A stretch of DNA of 64,000 bases from Chitinophagaceae bacterium C216. Its GTDB lineage: Bacteria > Bacteroidota > Bacteroidia > Chitinophagales > Chitinophagaceae. Shown here in pieces: positions 37,301 to 46,048 of the stretch; position 1 is the stretch's first letter; every line of letters begins with the position of its first letter. The stretch spans positions 1,922,001 through 1,986,000 of the forward strand of contig CP144143.1 in the NCBI GenBank assembly GCA_028485475.2, read 5' to 3'. The translations under genes were made by a program, and so were the position numbers. The notes under the pieces were generated by a model. It was not told the origin of the DNA and ran no database searches. It saw only the letters and a list, made by a program, of their open reading frames with translations.

Positions 37301-37370
37301 AATATTTAGATAGTTTCACTAAAAACCTGCAATGTTGAACAGATATAGATTCTAGGTAAATTATTTATAA

Positions 37371-37417
37371 TAAAGTCCCACTTAGATACGAAAAGTTGTT
37401 TTGAGTGGGGCTTTGCT
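37371..37417 (+). terminator. terminator after the tviC-like gene
   Basis: An 11-base-pair stem AAAGTCCCACT/AGTGGGGCTTT (one G-U pair) with a 21-base loop is followed by TGCTTTT. The large loop makes it less certain than the other terminators. Confidence 0.65.
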
Positions 37418-37684
37418 TTTATAGAAACAGTATTTTATAAGCTGGTATGCGTTCGAGCTGTTTATCAATTCTTTTTGATTTATTAGTGATTAAAACTTAC
37501 TTCGCATAGCCAAAGTTATTCGTAGTAGCTAAGATTCTGTTGTGATGCTAGTGAACTTGATAAACAGCGCAGTTTTTGCTTAATGTGAGACTCTTTATTT
37601 CTAAATATTTCAAAAAAAAATTTATTTTAAGTTAAGTCAACTATATTAACCGTGTAGTTTGGTCTAAAAATATTTAAAACGCTC
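37418..37684. other. intergenic stretch before the last glycosyltransferase
   Basis: Together with the terminator the gap between genes is 384 bases. No frame, repeat or clear promoter is visible in this part; an A-rich run lies at about 37609-37625. Confidence 0.5.
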
Positions 37685-38896
37685 ATGGGGAAACAGAGAG
37701 TATGGCTTGTTTCGGAAGTTTTCTATCCAGATACTGATATTGCTACTGCCAATATTGCTACAGACATCGCTTTGAAGTTTAGAGAAAACTTTGAAGTGCA
37801 TGTTATCTGTGGACCGCAGGATTACGAAAGAAAAAATCAGGAGATAAAATCAGAAGCTCTAAAGGATATACATCTACATCGATGGAAATACTTTAACTAT
37901 GATAAAAACCATAAGTTTAAACGACTTATAAGGGTAATAGGTATTTCATTAGGATTGTTTTTAAAAGGGCTTAAAATTAAAAAGCACGATAAAGTATTCG
38001 TTATCTCAAATCCGGCTTTTATCACGCCTTTATACGCCTTGTTAAGACTAATAAAGGGCTTTCGTTTTACGTTACTGATGCATGATGTGTTTCCTGAGAA
38101 TTTGATAGTCGGTGGTTATACTAGAGAAACGAATATTTTTTATCGATTGACAAAAGCGCTTTTTGTTAAATGTAGACGGGCTGCGGAAAAAATTATTGTA
38201 TTGGGGAGAGATATGAAAACCCTATTGTTGGAGCATTTCCCCATAAGCAGAAAGGATGATATTATAATCGTTCCTAATTGGGCTGATATTGAATCAGTAT
38301 ACCCTTTAGAGGATAAACAAACGCCATTATTAAAACAACTGCAATTACAAGATAAGGTGGTGATTCTGTTTGCTGGGAATCACGGAGTGTTACAAAATCT
38401 GCTTGCATTTATTAAAATAATTGAAAAAGCCCGCAACCCCCATGTGCATTGTATTTTTGCCGGAGGTGGCGCTACTAAAAAAGAGTTGGAAGCCTATGTA
38501 GAAGCTCATCAAATTCCTAATATCACTTTTTTACCACCTTTCCCTAGGTCTGAGATGAATCAAATGCTCAATAGTTGTCATATTGGGCTGGTTAGCCTAA
38601 GTGATGCTGTATATGGAGTAGGAGTGCCTTCAAAATCGTATAACATTTTGTCAGCGGGAAAACCTATTCTTTTTTTAGGGAATACTGATAGTGAAATCGC
38701 TCAGTACGTAATTGAAAACAATTTAGGGTGGGCCTTTGCTTATAGGGATGAGGAGCAAATTAGAGATTTTTTATTAAGCCTCGATACATCAAAATTAGAA
38801 GAAATAAGAAATAAAGGGCTGGCCGGTAGAAATAACGTAGTACAATGCTATAGTAAAGAGGCAATTTTGGAACGTTTGATGCAGGTTATGTTGTAG
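37685..38896 (+). CDS. glycosyltransferase family 4, WcaI/WbuB-like
   Basis: The 403-residue enzyme resembles the WcaI/WbuB group. The N-terminus VWLVSEVFYPD..TA, the central TLLMHDVFPENLIVGGY and the C-terminal GVPSKSYNILSAGKPILF are typical. WbuB homologues are linked to L-FucNAc transfer in E. coli O antigens, which agrees with the CapEFG genes upstream, but the specificity is inferred. It is the last gene of the locus and is set apart by a terminator and gap, so it may have its own promoter. Confidence 0.88.
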   Translation: MGKQRVWLVSEVFYPDTDIATANIATDIALKFRENFEVHVICGPQDYERKNQEIKSEALKDIHLHRWKYFNYDKNHKFKRLIRVIGISLGLFLKGLKIKKHDKVFVISNPAFITPLYALLRLIKGFRFTLLMHDVFPENLIVGGYTRETNIFYRLTKALFVKCRRAAEKIIVLGRDMKTLLLEHFPISRKDDIIIVPNWADIESVYPLEDKQTPLLKQLQLQDKVVILFAGNHGVLQNLLAFIKIIEKARNPHVHCIFAGGGATKKELEAYVEAHQIPNITFLPPFPRSEMNQMLNSCHIGLVSLSDAVYGVGVPSKSYNILSAGKPILFLGNTDSEIAQYVIENNLGWAFAYRDEEQIRDFLLSLDTSKLEEIRNKGLAGRNNVVQCYSKEAILERLMQVML

Positions 38897-38941
38897 CATA
38901 TTTACATTCTCTTTATATCTTTCCTCTTAAAGTCGTATTTT

Positions 38942-38964
38942 ACCGATAAATTTTCATTATCGGT
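38942..38964. promoter_or_regulatory. palindrome abutting the gntP start codon
   Basis: The perfect inverted repeat ACCGATAA-N7-TTATCGGT ends one base before the ATG at 38965. It could be a repressor operator or an RNA hairpin that hides the start codon. A TATCTTTC sequence about 20 bases upstream may be the -7 box. Confidence 0.6.
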
Positions 38965-40305
38965 ATGCTTGCCTCCTCGGGATTTCTTATCGCATTAGCA
39001 TTAGTGGCCGGTATCGGCTTGATCATTTTTTTAAGCACACGGTACCGAGTGCACCCATTCTTTTCCTTGTCTTTGGCCTGTTTTCTTACTGGTATATTAG
39101 GTGGTATGGATGTGGCCGCCGTTTTATCAAGTATGAAAGAGGGCTTCGGGAAAATTATGAGCTCTTTGGGGTACATCATTATTGTGGGAACAGCGTTGGG
39201 GATGGTTTTGCAGGCAAACGGCGCAACTACAGCTATGGCCAATGCCATCATCAAATGGGTAGGTGAGCGAAGGTCTGTGCTGGCGATGAGTCTTACGGGG
39301 TTTGTGGTGGGGCTCCCCATCTTTTGCGATTCAGGATATATTGTGCTGAATGGACTTAGCAAGTCCATGGTTCGTAAAACTGGGGTTTCAGTTGTAGTCA
39401 TGAGTACAGTAGTGGCTACGGCATTATATTCCGTGCATTGTTTAGTACCGCCTCATCCCGGCATTACAGCCGCTACTGGCAATATGCAGGCTGATTTAGG
39501 GAAAACCATATTATGGGGATCTTTAGTAGCTATTCCTGCAATGCTTACAGGATATATTTGGGCGCTGATGAGAGGCAGAAAACTTGCTGGATGTCTTCCT
39601 GTAGAAACAATAGAATTAGAGGAAGAATCGAAAAAGTATTTGCCACCAGCCTCAAGAGCGTTTATACCGGTAATCGTGCCGATATTACTCATTGCAGTTC
39701 GGGCTATTCTCCAAAGTCTTTATCCTGACACGGCAGCAGCTATGGCACATTGGTTGATTATCGGCGATCCTGCCTTGGCACTCACCATTGGATTGGGACT
39801 AGCTTTATGTATTCCCATACAATGGCAGCAACACGAATTACGCCAAATCATTCAGAAGGGAATGGAAAAAGCCGGAGATATTCTTATTATCATCGGTGCC
39901 GGCGGTGCTTTTGGCGCCATCATCAGCGGACTTAGCATACAGAGTTATCTGGCAAATGCGGAAGGACTTAAGGTGTTGGGACTTTTATTCCCTTTTATTG
40001 TTGCTATGATTTTAAAAACAGCGCAGGGGTCTTCTACCGTGGCGGTAATAACAGCCGCCTCTATTGTATATCCTTTTTTGCACGGTTTGCAGCTGGATTC
40101 GGAAAATGGTCGGGTACTGGCCGTACTAGCTATGGGCGCAGGCTCTATGGCAGCCTCGCATGTAAATGATTCCTATTTCTGGGTGATTACTAATTTTTCT
40201 GGGCAACAGCTAAAGCCCATGTTGCATGTGTTTACTGTAGCAACATTATTGATGGGAATGGCAAGCATGCTTTGCATTTATCTTTTATCATTGCTGATAC
40301 TGTAA
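38965..40305 (+). CDS. gntP: GntP family gluconate/glycerate permease
   Basis: The 446-residue protein has about 12 helices in the GntP layout. Diagnostic blocks include PIFCDSGYIVLNGLSKSM, LVPPHPGITAATGNMQADLGKT and KTAQGSSTVAVITAASI. The family imports gluconate, glycerate or related hydroxy acids with protons. A glycerate kinase gene begins one base after its stop, so glycerate is the likely substrate. The start abuts a perfect palindrome. Confidence 0.92.
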   Translation: MLASSGFLIALALVAGIGLIIFLSTRYRVHPFFSLSLACFLTGILGGMDVAAVLSSMKEGFGKIMSSLGYIIIVGTALGMVLQANGATTAMANAIIKWVGERRSVLAMSLTGFVVGLPIFCDSGYIVLNGLSKSMVRKTGVSVVVMSTVVATALYSVHCLVPPHPGITAATGNMQADLGKTILWGSLVAIPAMLTGYIWALMRGRKLAGCLPVETIELEEESKKYLPPASRAFIPVIVPILLIAVRAILQSLYPDTAAAMAHWLIIGDPALALTIGLGLALCIPIQWQQHELRQIIQKGMEKAGDILIIIGAGGAFGAIISGLSIQSYLANAEGLKVLGLLFPFIVAMILKTAQGSSTVAVITAASIVYPFLHGLQLDSENGRVLAVLAMGAGSMAASHVNDSYFWVITNFSGQQLKPMLHVFTVATLLMGMASMLCIYLLSLLIL

Positions 40306-40306
40306 T

Positions 40307-41437
40307 ATGAAAATTGTAATTGCACCCAATGCCTTTAAAAATAGTCTTTCGGCCGACAAAGTTGCTGAAGCCCTAGCTTTAGGACTTCGGGAATACGGCT
40401 ATCAGGGGGCGATAGTGCAACAGCCGGTAGGTGATGGAGGAGATGGAACGGGAGCCTTATTGCGTCATTATTTGCAGGCCGAAACGATTTGGAGTGAGGT
40501 AGTCGATCCGCTGGGGAGGCCCATTCGGGCGCCCTGGGGCTGGGTAGTCGCTACCAAAACGGCTGTAATTGAACTGGCCGATGCTTCAGGGCTCCGATTA
40601 TTAAGGCCTGAGGAATACAATCCGCTTAAGGCGAATACGGCTGGATGTGGGCAGTTAATTAAAGCAGCGCTGAATAAGGGCGCAGCGGAGATATTGCTTT
40701 GCATCGGCGGAAGTGCCACGGTAGATGGAGGTGCAGGGATGCTGCATGAGTTAGGAGTAGAATTTTATGATACTCACCATCAGCCTTTACCCCCCATTCC
40801 TGAAGCGCTTTTGCAGCTCCAGTATATCGATGCTTCAATGTTGGATGAGCGCTTAGAGAAGGTCTCTATCAAAATTCTTTGCGACGTGAAAAACAAATTA
40901 CTGGGTGAGCAAGGAGCAGCAGCCATATTTGGTCCGCAAAAAGGGGCCAACGCTAAAGCGGTAATGTTGCTTGAAAAAATGCTTGGAAACTTCGCTCGTC
41001 AAGCAAATGAACTTAGTGGCGTACGTATCGATACGATAGTAGGGGGTGGCGCAGCTGGAGGAGTGGCTGCTGGGCTTAGTGCTTTCTGCTCTGTAACAAT
41101 TGTGGATGGGATTCATTATTTTCTTGAAAAAATCGGTTTTGAGAAAATACTGGAGGATGCAGACTGCGTGATAACTGGGGAGGGAGTGATTGATCGCCAG
41201 ACCATCGAAGGGAAAGCCCCCTTCGGCGTAGCAACACTGGCAAAGGAAAAAGGAATAAAGGTTATTGGTGTAGCCGGAAAAATAGCGGACGAAAAAGACG
41301 AGGTGCTGCGTAGGTATTTCGACAATCTGCTTTGTATTAACAAAGAGCCGCTGCCTTTGGAAGAAGCTATATCACGTACCCGTTACCATCTAATAGCCAT
41401 CGGAAAAGATATCTTGGATTGTTTGCCAAACCGGTAA
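40307..41437 (+). CDS. glxK: glycerate kinase (GlxK/GarK type)
   Basis: The 376-residue enzyme phosphorylates glycerate; the family yields 2-phosphoglycerate, which would feed directly into enolase. Conserved blocks are the N-terminal IAPNAFKNSLSADKVA, G42-D-G-G-D-G47 and CIGGSATVDGGAGML at about 132-145, plus TGEGVIDRQT near the C-terminus. It is translated together with the permease (one-base gap). The reader should not assume glucarate metabolism, since no other gar gene is near. Confidence 0.95.
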   Translation: MKIVIAPNAFKNSLSADKVAEALALGLREYGYQGAIVQQPVGDGGDGTGALLRHYLQAETIWSEVVDPLGRPIRAPWGWVVATKTAVIELADASGLRLLRPEEYNPLKANTAGCGQLIKAALNKGAAEILLCIGGSATVDGGAGMLHELGVEFYDTHHQPLPPIPEALLQLQYIDASMLDERLEKVSIKILCDVKNKLLGEQGAAAIFGPQKGANAKAVMLLEKMLGNFARQANELSGVRIDTIVGGGAAGGVAAGLSAFCSVTIVDGIHYFLEKIGFEKILEDADCVITGEGVIDRQTIEGKAPFGVATLAKEKGIKVIGVAGKIADEKDEVLRRYFDNLLCINKEPLPLEEAISRTRYHLIAIGKDILDCLPNR

Positions 41438-41600
41438 CCATCTGTCGGCTTTTTGTAGCAAATGATTGATTAACAGATAGTGCATCTATGTCTTTTAATG
41501 CCGATAAACAATTGGATGGTTTACACTGTTATTTTTAAAATTTATTCTGCTGGAAGAGGTTGGTAACAGCCTTTCGGCTTAAATACATTATTTTCGCATC

Positions 41601-42518
41601 ATGACGGAATTACCTGTTGTTACAAGAGTTAAAAAACCCGATTGGTTACGTGTGAAACTGCCGATTGGTGAAGAGTATAAGCACGTACGCAATCTTGTAG
41701 ATACGCATAAATTACATACCATTTGTGAGAGTGGCAATTGTCCCAATATGGGGGAGTGCTGGGGGGCTGGTACTGCTACATTCATGATTTTGGGTAACAT
41801 TTGTACCCGTAGCTGCGGATTTTGCGCCGTTGCAACCGGACGTCCGTTACCGGTGGATTATGACGAACCACAGCGTGTGGCGGAGGCTATTCACCTAATG
41901 AAGGTGAAGCATGCCGTTATTACCTCGGTGGATAGAGACGAGCTGAAAGACGGTGGCGCACAGATATGGTACAATACTATCAGAGCCGTAAAGGCATTGA
42001 ATCCTGATACAACACTCGAAACCCTTATCCCGGACTTTAAGGGTAATAAAGAAAATATCGAAACTGTGATGGCTGCCCATCCGGAGGTTATTTCGCATAA
42101 TATCGAAACTGTAGAGCGGCTTACTCGTAAGGTGCGTATCCAAGCGAAATACTGGCGCAGTATGGAGGTGATACGCATATTGAAGGAAGGGGGGATGCGT
42201 ACTAAAAGTGGTATTATGCTGGGTTTGGGAGAAACCAGAGAAGAAGTATTGCAAACCATGCGTGATTTGAAAGATAATGGTTGCGATGTAGTAACGATTG
42301 GGCAGTATCTACAGCCAACGCAAAAACACTTACCTGTAGAACGTTTTGTACATCCTAATGAATTTGCTTTCTACAGAGATGCGGGTTATGAAATGGGGTT
42401 TGATTATGTAGAAAGTGGCCCACTTGTACGTTCTTCCTACCACAGCGAAAGACATGTGATTCCCGGATTGGGACGTAAAGAGTGGGAGGAAAGTAGGAAA
42501 CTTTCAGCACAACAATAA
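41601..42518 (+). CDS. lipA: lipoyl synthase
   Basis: The 305-residue radical SAM enzyme inserts two sulfurs into octanoyl groups on lipoyl domains. Both iron-sulfur cluster sites are complete: auxiliary C42, C47, C53 and the radical SAM C68-x3-C72-x2-C75. The conserved C-terminal serine ligand occurs in VRSSYH. It is a single gene with a hairpin after it; no lipB is adjacent. Confidence 0.97.
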   Translation: MTELPVVTRVKKPDWLRVKLPIGEEYKHVRNLVDTHKLHTICESGNCPNMGECWGAGTATFMILGNICTRSCGFCAVATGRPLPVDYDEPQRVAEAIHLMKVKHAVITSVDRDELKDGGAQIWYNTIRAVKALNPDTTLETLIPDFKGNKENIETVMAAHPEVISHNIETVERLTRKVRIQAKYWRSMEVIRILKEGGMRTKSGIMLGLGETREEVLQTMRDLKDNGCDVVTIGQYLQPTQKHLPVERFVHPNEFAFYRDAGYEMGFDYVESGPLVRSSYHSERHVIPGLGRKEWEESRKLSAQQ

Positions 42519-42543
42519 AGGAATAACATATTTACAATAAAAC

Positions 42544-42569
42544 AAGCAGGTCTTTATAGAGGCCTGCTT
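42544..42569 (+). terminator. terminator between lipA and the amidase gene
   Basis: The stem AAGCAGG/CCTGCTT with a T run lies between the convergent lipA and amidase genes. It abuts the amidase stop codon at 42570 and probably serves both. Confidence 0.8.
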
Positions 42570-43367
42570 TTATTTGTACCGCTCTAAGAGACTTGTGATA
42601 ATTTTTGCATCGGTCTCTGTGAGGACAGTCGTGGTGTCTTGCGGATTGAAATGTATTTTATAAGACTGAATGGCGCTGCGCGGATTAGCAATATTGTAAC
42701 CGATGGTTCGTAAGGCCATAAGAGCATCAAATCCTTCCTTTACTTCTACATTTGTAGTGTCGTACCAATAACCAAATCCGTGCTCTGCCAATTTTTGCCA
42801 GGGAAAATAGCGGTTAGGGTCGACCTTTCTGCCTGGTGCTACATCAGCATGTCCTAGAAAATTAGTAGTAGGGATATTGTACTTTTTCTTCAATCTATCC
42901 AGTAATTGTAATAGGCTATTGATTTGCGCTTCGGTAAAAGGTTCTCTTCCGTTGTTATCTATCTCGATGCCAATGCTGCAGCTGTTAATATCGGTGGTAG
43001 TACCCCAACGACTAACTCCGGCGTGATGTGCGCGAAGCATATCATTCAGCATCTGATATACCTCTCCAGACTTACAAATAACATAATGAGAGCTGACTTT
43101 ACTTACGGGGGTAGTAAAAGTTTTTAAAGTTTGCTCGCAGCTTCCCTGTGCAGTGTGATGAATAATTACAAAATTGGGAGCTCGCATCGTAAAATTCACC
43201 GTACCCACGAATGTGGTGCCCGAATCGTTAAGTGGATAAGTGGCTAGTATTTTCGAATAGCTTTTAGCCTGTTTCTTATAAAACTTATTAGTGGCGGTGT
43301 AAGGACCTCGTGAGCATGCGGCCAATAATAAACCCACGATGGTACATAATACGACAAACTTTTTCAT
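42570..43367 (-). CDS. lipoprotein N-acetylmuramoyl-L-alanine amidase (Amidase_2)
   Basis: The 265-residue protein has a lipoprotein signal peptide with lipobox LAAC (C18). The amidase domain (about 60-200) contains IIHHTA (H70-H71) and GHADVAPGRKVDP with H173 and D184, the zinc ligands and catalytic residues of AmpD-like enzymes. It would cut the lactyl-peptide bond of peptidoglycan fragments at the periplasmic or outer-membrane face. Being a lipoprotein distinguishes it from cytoplasmic AmpD. A helical tail follows the domain. Confidence 0.92.
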   Translation of the reverse strand: MKKFVVLCTIVGLLLAACSRGPYTATNKFYKKQAKSYSKILATYPLNDSGTTFVGTVNFTMRAPNFVIIHHTAQGSCEQTLKTFTTPVSKVSSHYVICKSGEVYQMLNDMLRAHHAGVSRWGTTTDINSCSIGIEIDNNGREPFTEAQINSLLQLLDRLKKKYNIPTTNFLGHADVAPGRKVDPNRYFPWQKLAEHGFGYWYDTTNVEVKEGFDALMALRTIGYNIANPRSAIQSYKIHFNPQDTTTVLTETDAKIITSLLERYK

Positions 43368-43432
43368 AACGGAAAGTTAGTTATTTATATCAATGTAACA
43401 ATCGTGGGTTGTTCTGGCTATGATTGGTAATA

Positions 43433-44404
43433 TTAAATCTTTTCCCAAACCAGTGCGCTGGCGCCTAAGATAGCGGCATCAGCTTCTTTCAGCTCACTAA
43501 ATACAAGTTTTACTTTGTTCTGGAAAATGGGCAACAGATTCTTTTCCATATGTTCCTTCGTAGGATTCATTATCAGTTCTCCTGCTTTGATAACACCTCC
43601 GAAAAGAATAATAGCTTCAGGGGAGGAGAACATAATGAAGTTGGCCAATGCTTCCCCCAAAATTTGTCCGGTATATCGAAATACTTCTTTGGCTGTTTCA
43701 TCGCCGGCCATGGCAGCTTCATATACCGATTTGGAATCAATATGGTCTTCAGGAATGTTGTTTAAAAGAGACTGAGGATTTTCTGCTCTTAACTTTTTAG
43801 CAGTGATGGCAATACCTGTAGCTGAGCAATACGCTTCGAGCGAACCTTGATGACCTGTACTCCAATGTTTACGACCTCCGGGACGTACGATGACATGCCC
43901 CAATTCTCCGGCAAAACCATCATGACCGTAGATAAGGCTACCATTGGCTACAATGCCACTCCCCACACCGGTCCCTAGTGTGATCATGATAAAATCCTTC
44001 ATGCCTCTTGCTGCACCGTACATCATTTCTCCTACGGCTGCAGCATTCGCATCATTAGTTAACGAACAAGGTACTCCGAATTTTTTAGTCATCAATTCGG
44101 CTATGGGTAATATTCCCTTCCATATCAGGTTAGGTGCATATTCGATAGTGCCGGTATAATAGTTCCCGTTGGGTGCACCTATTCCTACACCTACCAGTCG
44201 TGTGTTGCTTTTATGTTTGTCAATAATAGGCTTAATAGCATCGTATAGCGCATCAATGAAATCCTCTACGGTGGGGTAGGCATCAGTTTTAATATCGCCT
44301 TTTTCCAGTATCTCACCTCTGTGATTTACCAGTCCATATTTGGTATTAGTTCCCCCGATGTCAATGCCGATAGCTACTTCATGGGAAAGATCAAGAACAC
44401 TCAT
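43433..44404 (-). CDS. ROK family sugar kinase
   Basis: The 323-residue kinase has the N-terminal phosphate-1 motif GIDIGGTNTKYGLV (from residue 13), LTNDANAAAVGE and TLGTGVGSGIVANG. The usual ROK zinc motif CxCGxxGCxE is replaced by HWSTGHQGSLE, with the conserved GH upstream and EAYCSATG downstream, so the structural zinc site has lost its cysteines. Glucokinase activity is most likely. A FucP-like sugar transporter lies 40 bases upstream on the same strand, so the pair imports and phosphorylates a hexose. Confidence 0.9.
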   Translation of the reverse strand: MSVLDLSHEVAIGIDIGGTNTKYGLVNHRGEILEKGDIKTDAYPTVEDFIDALYDAIKPIIDKHKSNTRLVGVGIGAPNGNYYTGTIEYAPNLIWKGILPIAELMTKKFGVPCSLTNDANAAAVGEMMYGAARGMKDFIMITLGTGVGSGIVANGSLIYGHDGFAGELGHVIVRPGGRKHWSTGHQGSLEAYCSATGIAITAKKLRAENPQSLLNNIPEDHIDSKSVYEAAMAGDETAKEVFRYTGQILGEALANFIMFSSPEAIILFGGVIKAGELIMNPTKEHMEKNLLPIFQNKVKLVFSELKEADAAILGASALVWEKI

Positions 44405-44444
44405 AATGATATTAATCGTTTTTTAAAAAATGCTATGTGAATAA

Positions 44445-45920
44445 TTAATGGCCTGCGCCGCTTGCTTTTTGGTCGTAGTCGATACCTTGCTGTTGCAGTA
44501 CTTTTTTAGCTTTGATTGCATAAAATGCAAGATATAAAAAGCAGGCAACTCCTGTAAAATAGGAAAATTGTATTCCTAAAATATTAGGCGATGCCAGCCA
44601 ACCTTGTATTAGGCTGATAATACCACCCCCCATAATCATCAGTATCAACAGGCTGGACCCGCGGTTGGTGTGAGGTCCTAATCCTGCTATGGCAAGTGTA
44701 AAAATACATGGCCATAAAGTAGAACAGAAGAGTCCCACACTAATAAATGCATACACGCTCACCATGCCTTCGGCAAAGATACCTATTAGCAAGGCTAAGA
44801 TACCCATGCAACTAAAGATTAACAATTGTCTGGCAGGGTTCCCTTTACTTAAAATATCGCAGACGATAAGGACTGCAATGATGAATACGTAAATATAAAA
44901 AGGCGAAGTATCATGATTGGCAATTATGTTTACCAATAGAAATACGCCAAAAGCAATATAGGGCATTAAGAATTGCAAAATCCTTTTTGCACCCGCAGAA
45001 ATGTCAAAAGCTCCTACGGATCCTGTCCAACGACCGATCATCAGGCTCGCCCAAAATAATGATACATACGGGGCAATTTGCTCGGTAGGGGTGCCTAAAT
45101 GTTCCTTCATGAATTCTGGTAAGTTAGCAGCAGTAGCTACTTCTACACCTACGTATACGAAAATGGCAAACATCCCCAATACTAGTTGCGGATAAGCAAA
45201 AACACTAGGTTTGTAATTGGCTGGAAGTGCATCCACATTTTGCTGTTCAGGTTGCATTTTGCTTTCTTCATTGGGTCCTGAAAGATCAAATTTATTGGGA
45301 ACCGAAGAGAGCTTGAAGATGATTGCCACAATCACAAAAGCTAGCCCTAAAAACAGATAGGGAACTTTAATGCTTTGAATATCGGCCGTAATATTAGTGT
45401 TGGTTAACGAGCCGAAGATGGCAAAGCTTACAATAAGTGGTCCGATAGTAGTACCGAAATTATTGATACCTCCGGCCATACTTAATCTTTGAGAACCGAG
45501 CTTGGGGTCGCCCATGATAATGGCCAGCGGATTAGCAGCTGTTTGTTGCAGCGAAAAACCTAAGCCTACAATAAACAGACCTGTAATAAATAAGGCAAAT
45601 GACTGCTGTTGAGCTGCCGGATAGAAAATCAGCGTACCCAGAGCGGAAATAATCAGCCCTACCACAATGCCGTTTTTATAACCTATATGCTGTAACAGAT
45701 CTTTGCCGATGTACTTACTGATGAGTAGAAATAGCAATGATCCTACTGTGTAGGCTACATAAAACGCAAAAGAAACTAATTGTGATTGCCATTGCTCCAG
45801 ATGCAACGCTTCTTTGAATACAGGAATGAGAATATCATTACTGGCAGCAACAAACCCCCAAAAAAAGAACACGATAATTAGTGTTCCAAATTGCGACCAC
45901 TTCGTGGTTGGTGTACTCAT
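44445..45920 (-). CDS. sugar MFS transporter, FucP/GluP-like
   Basis: The 491-residue, about 12-helix transporter belongs to the FucP/NagP/GluP branch of the MFS. The N-terminal FFFWGFVAASNDILIPVFK and the GLGFSLQQTAANPLAIIMG block are typical. It should bring in a hexose by proton symport; glucose is likely given the kinase downstream. It is divergent from glgA, with 128 bases between the start codons. Confidence 0.9.
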   Translation of the reverse strand: MSTPTTKWSQFGTLIIVFFFWGFVAASNDILIPVFKEALHLEQWQSQLVSFAFYVAYTVGSLLFLLISKYIGKDLLQHIGYKNGIVVGLIISALGTLIFYPAAQQQSFALFITGLFIVGLGFSLQQTAANPLAIIMGDPKLGSQRLSMAGGINNFGTTIGPLIVSFAIFGSLTNTNITADIQSIKVPYLFLGLAFVIVAIIFKLSSVPNKFDLSGPNEESKMQPEQQNVDALPANYKPSVFAYPQLVLGMFAIFVYVGVEVATAANLPEFMKEHLGTPTEQIAPYVSLFWASLMIGRWTGSVGAFDISAGAKRILQFLMPYIAFGVFLLVNIIANHDTSPFYIYVFIIAVLIVCDILSKGNPARQLLIFSCMGILALLIGIFAEGMVSVYAFISVGLFCSTLWPCIFTLAIAGLGPHTNRGSSLLILMIMGGGIISLIQGWLASPNILGIQFSYFTGVACFLYLAFYAIKAKKVLQQQGIDYDQKASGAGH

Positions 45921-46000
45921 ATCAATCGTTTTTAATTTTAGTTGGTTGGTGTAAAAGTAAGTATTAGTACCAAAAAGTTTTAAATTAATTACGAATGTTT

Positions 46001-46029
46001 TTTGTATTAATAAAATATTCCTACTTTTA
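46001..46029 (+). promoter_or_regulatory. candidate promoter of the glgA-glgC operon
   Basis: TTTG at 46001-46004 and TACTTTTA at 46022-46029 resemble the -33/-7 pair with a 17-base spacer. On the other strand TACTTTTAC around 45950-45959 could be the divergent -7 box of the sugar transporter. Confidence 0.45.
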
Positions 46030-46048
46030 GACTAACCAATGATTGATT

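Noticed and set aside
17927-38896. Polysaccharide locus as a prophage or integrative element
   Set aside because: No integrase, transposase, att-like repeats at the tRNA-His gene, or mobilisation genes are present.
41891-42259. Two overlapping minus-strand frames (about 120 codons each) inside lipA
   Set aside because: lipA is intact with all cluster cysteines; these are shadow frames.
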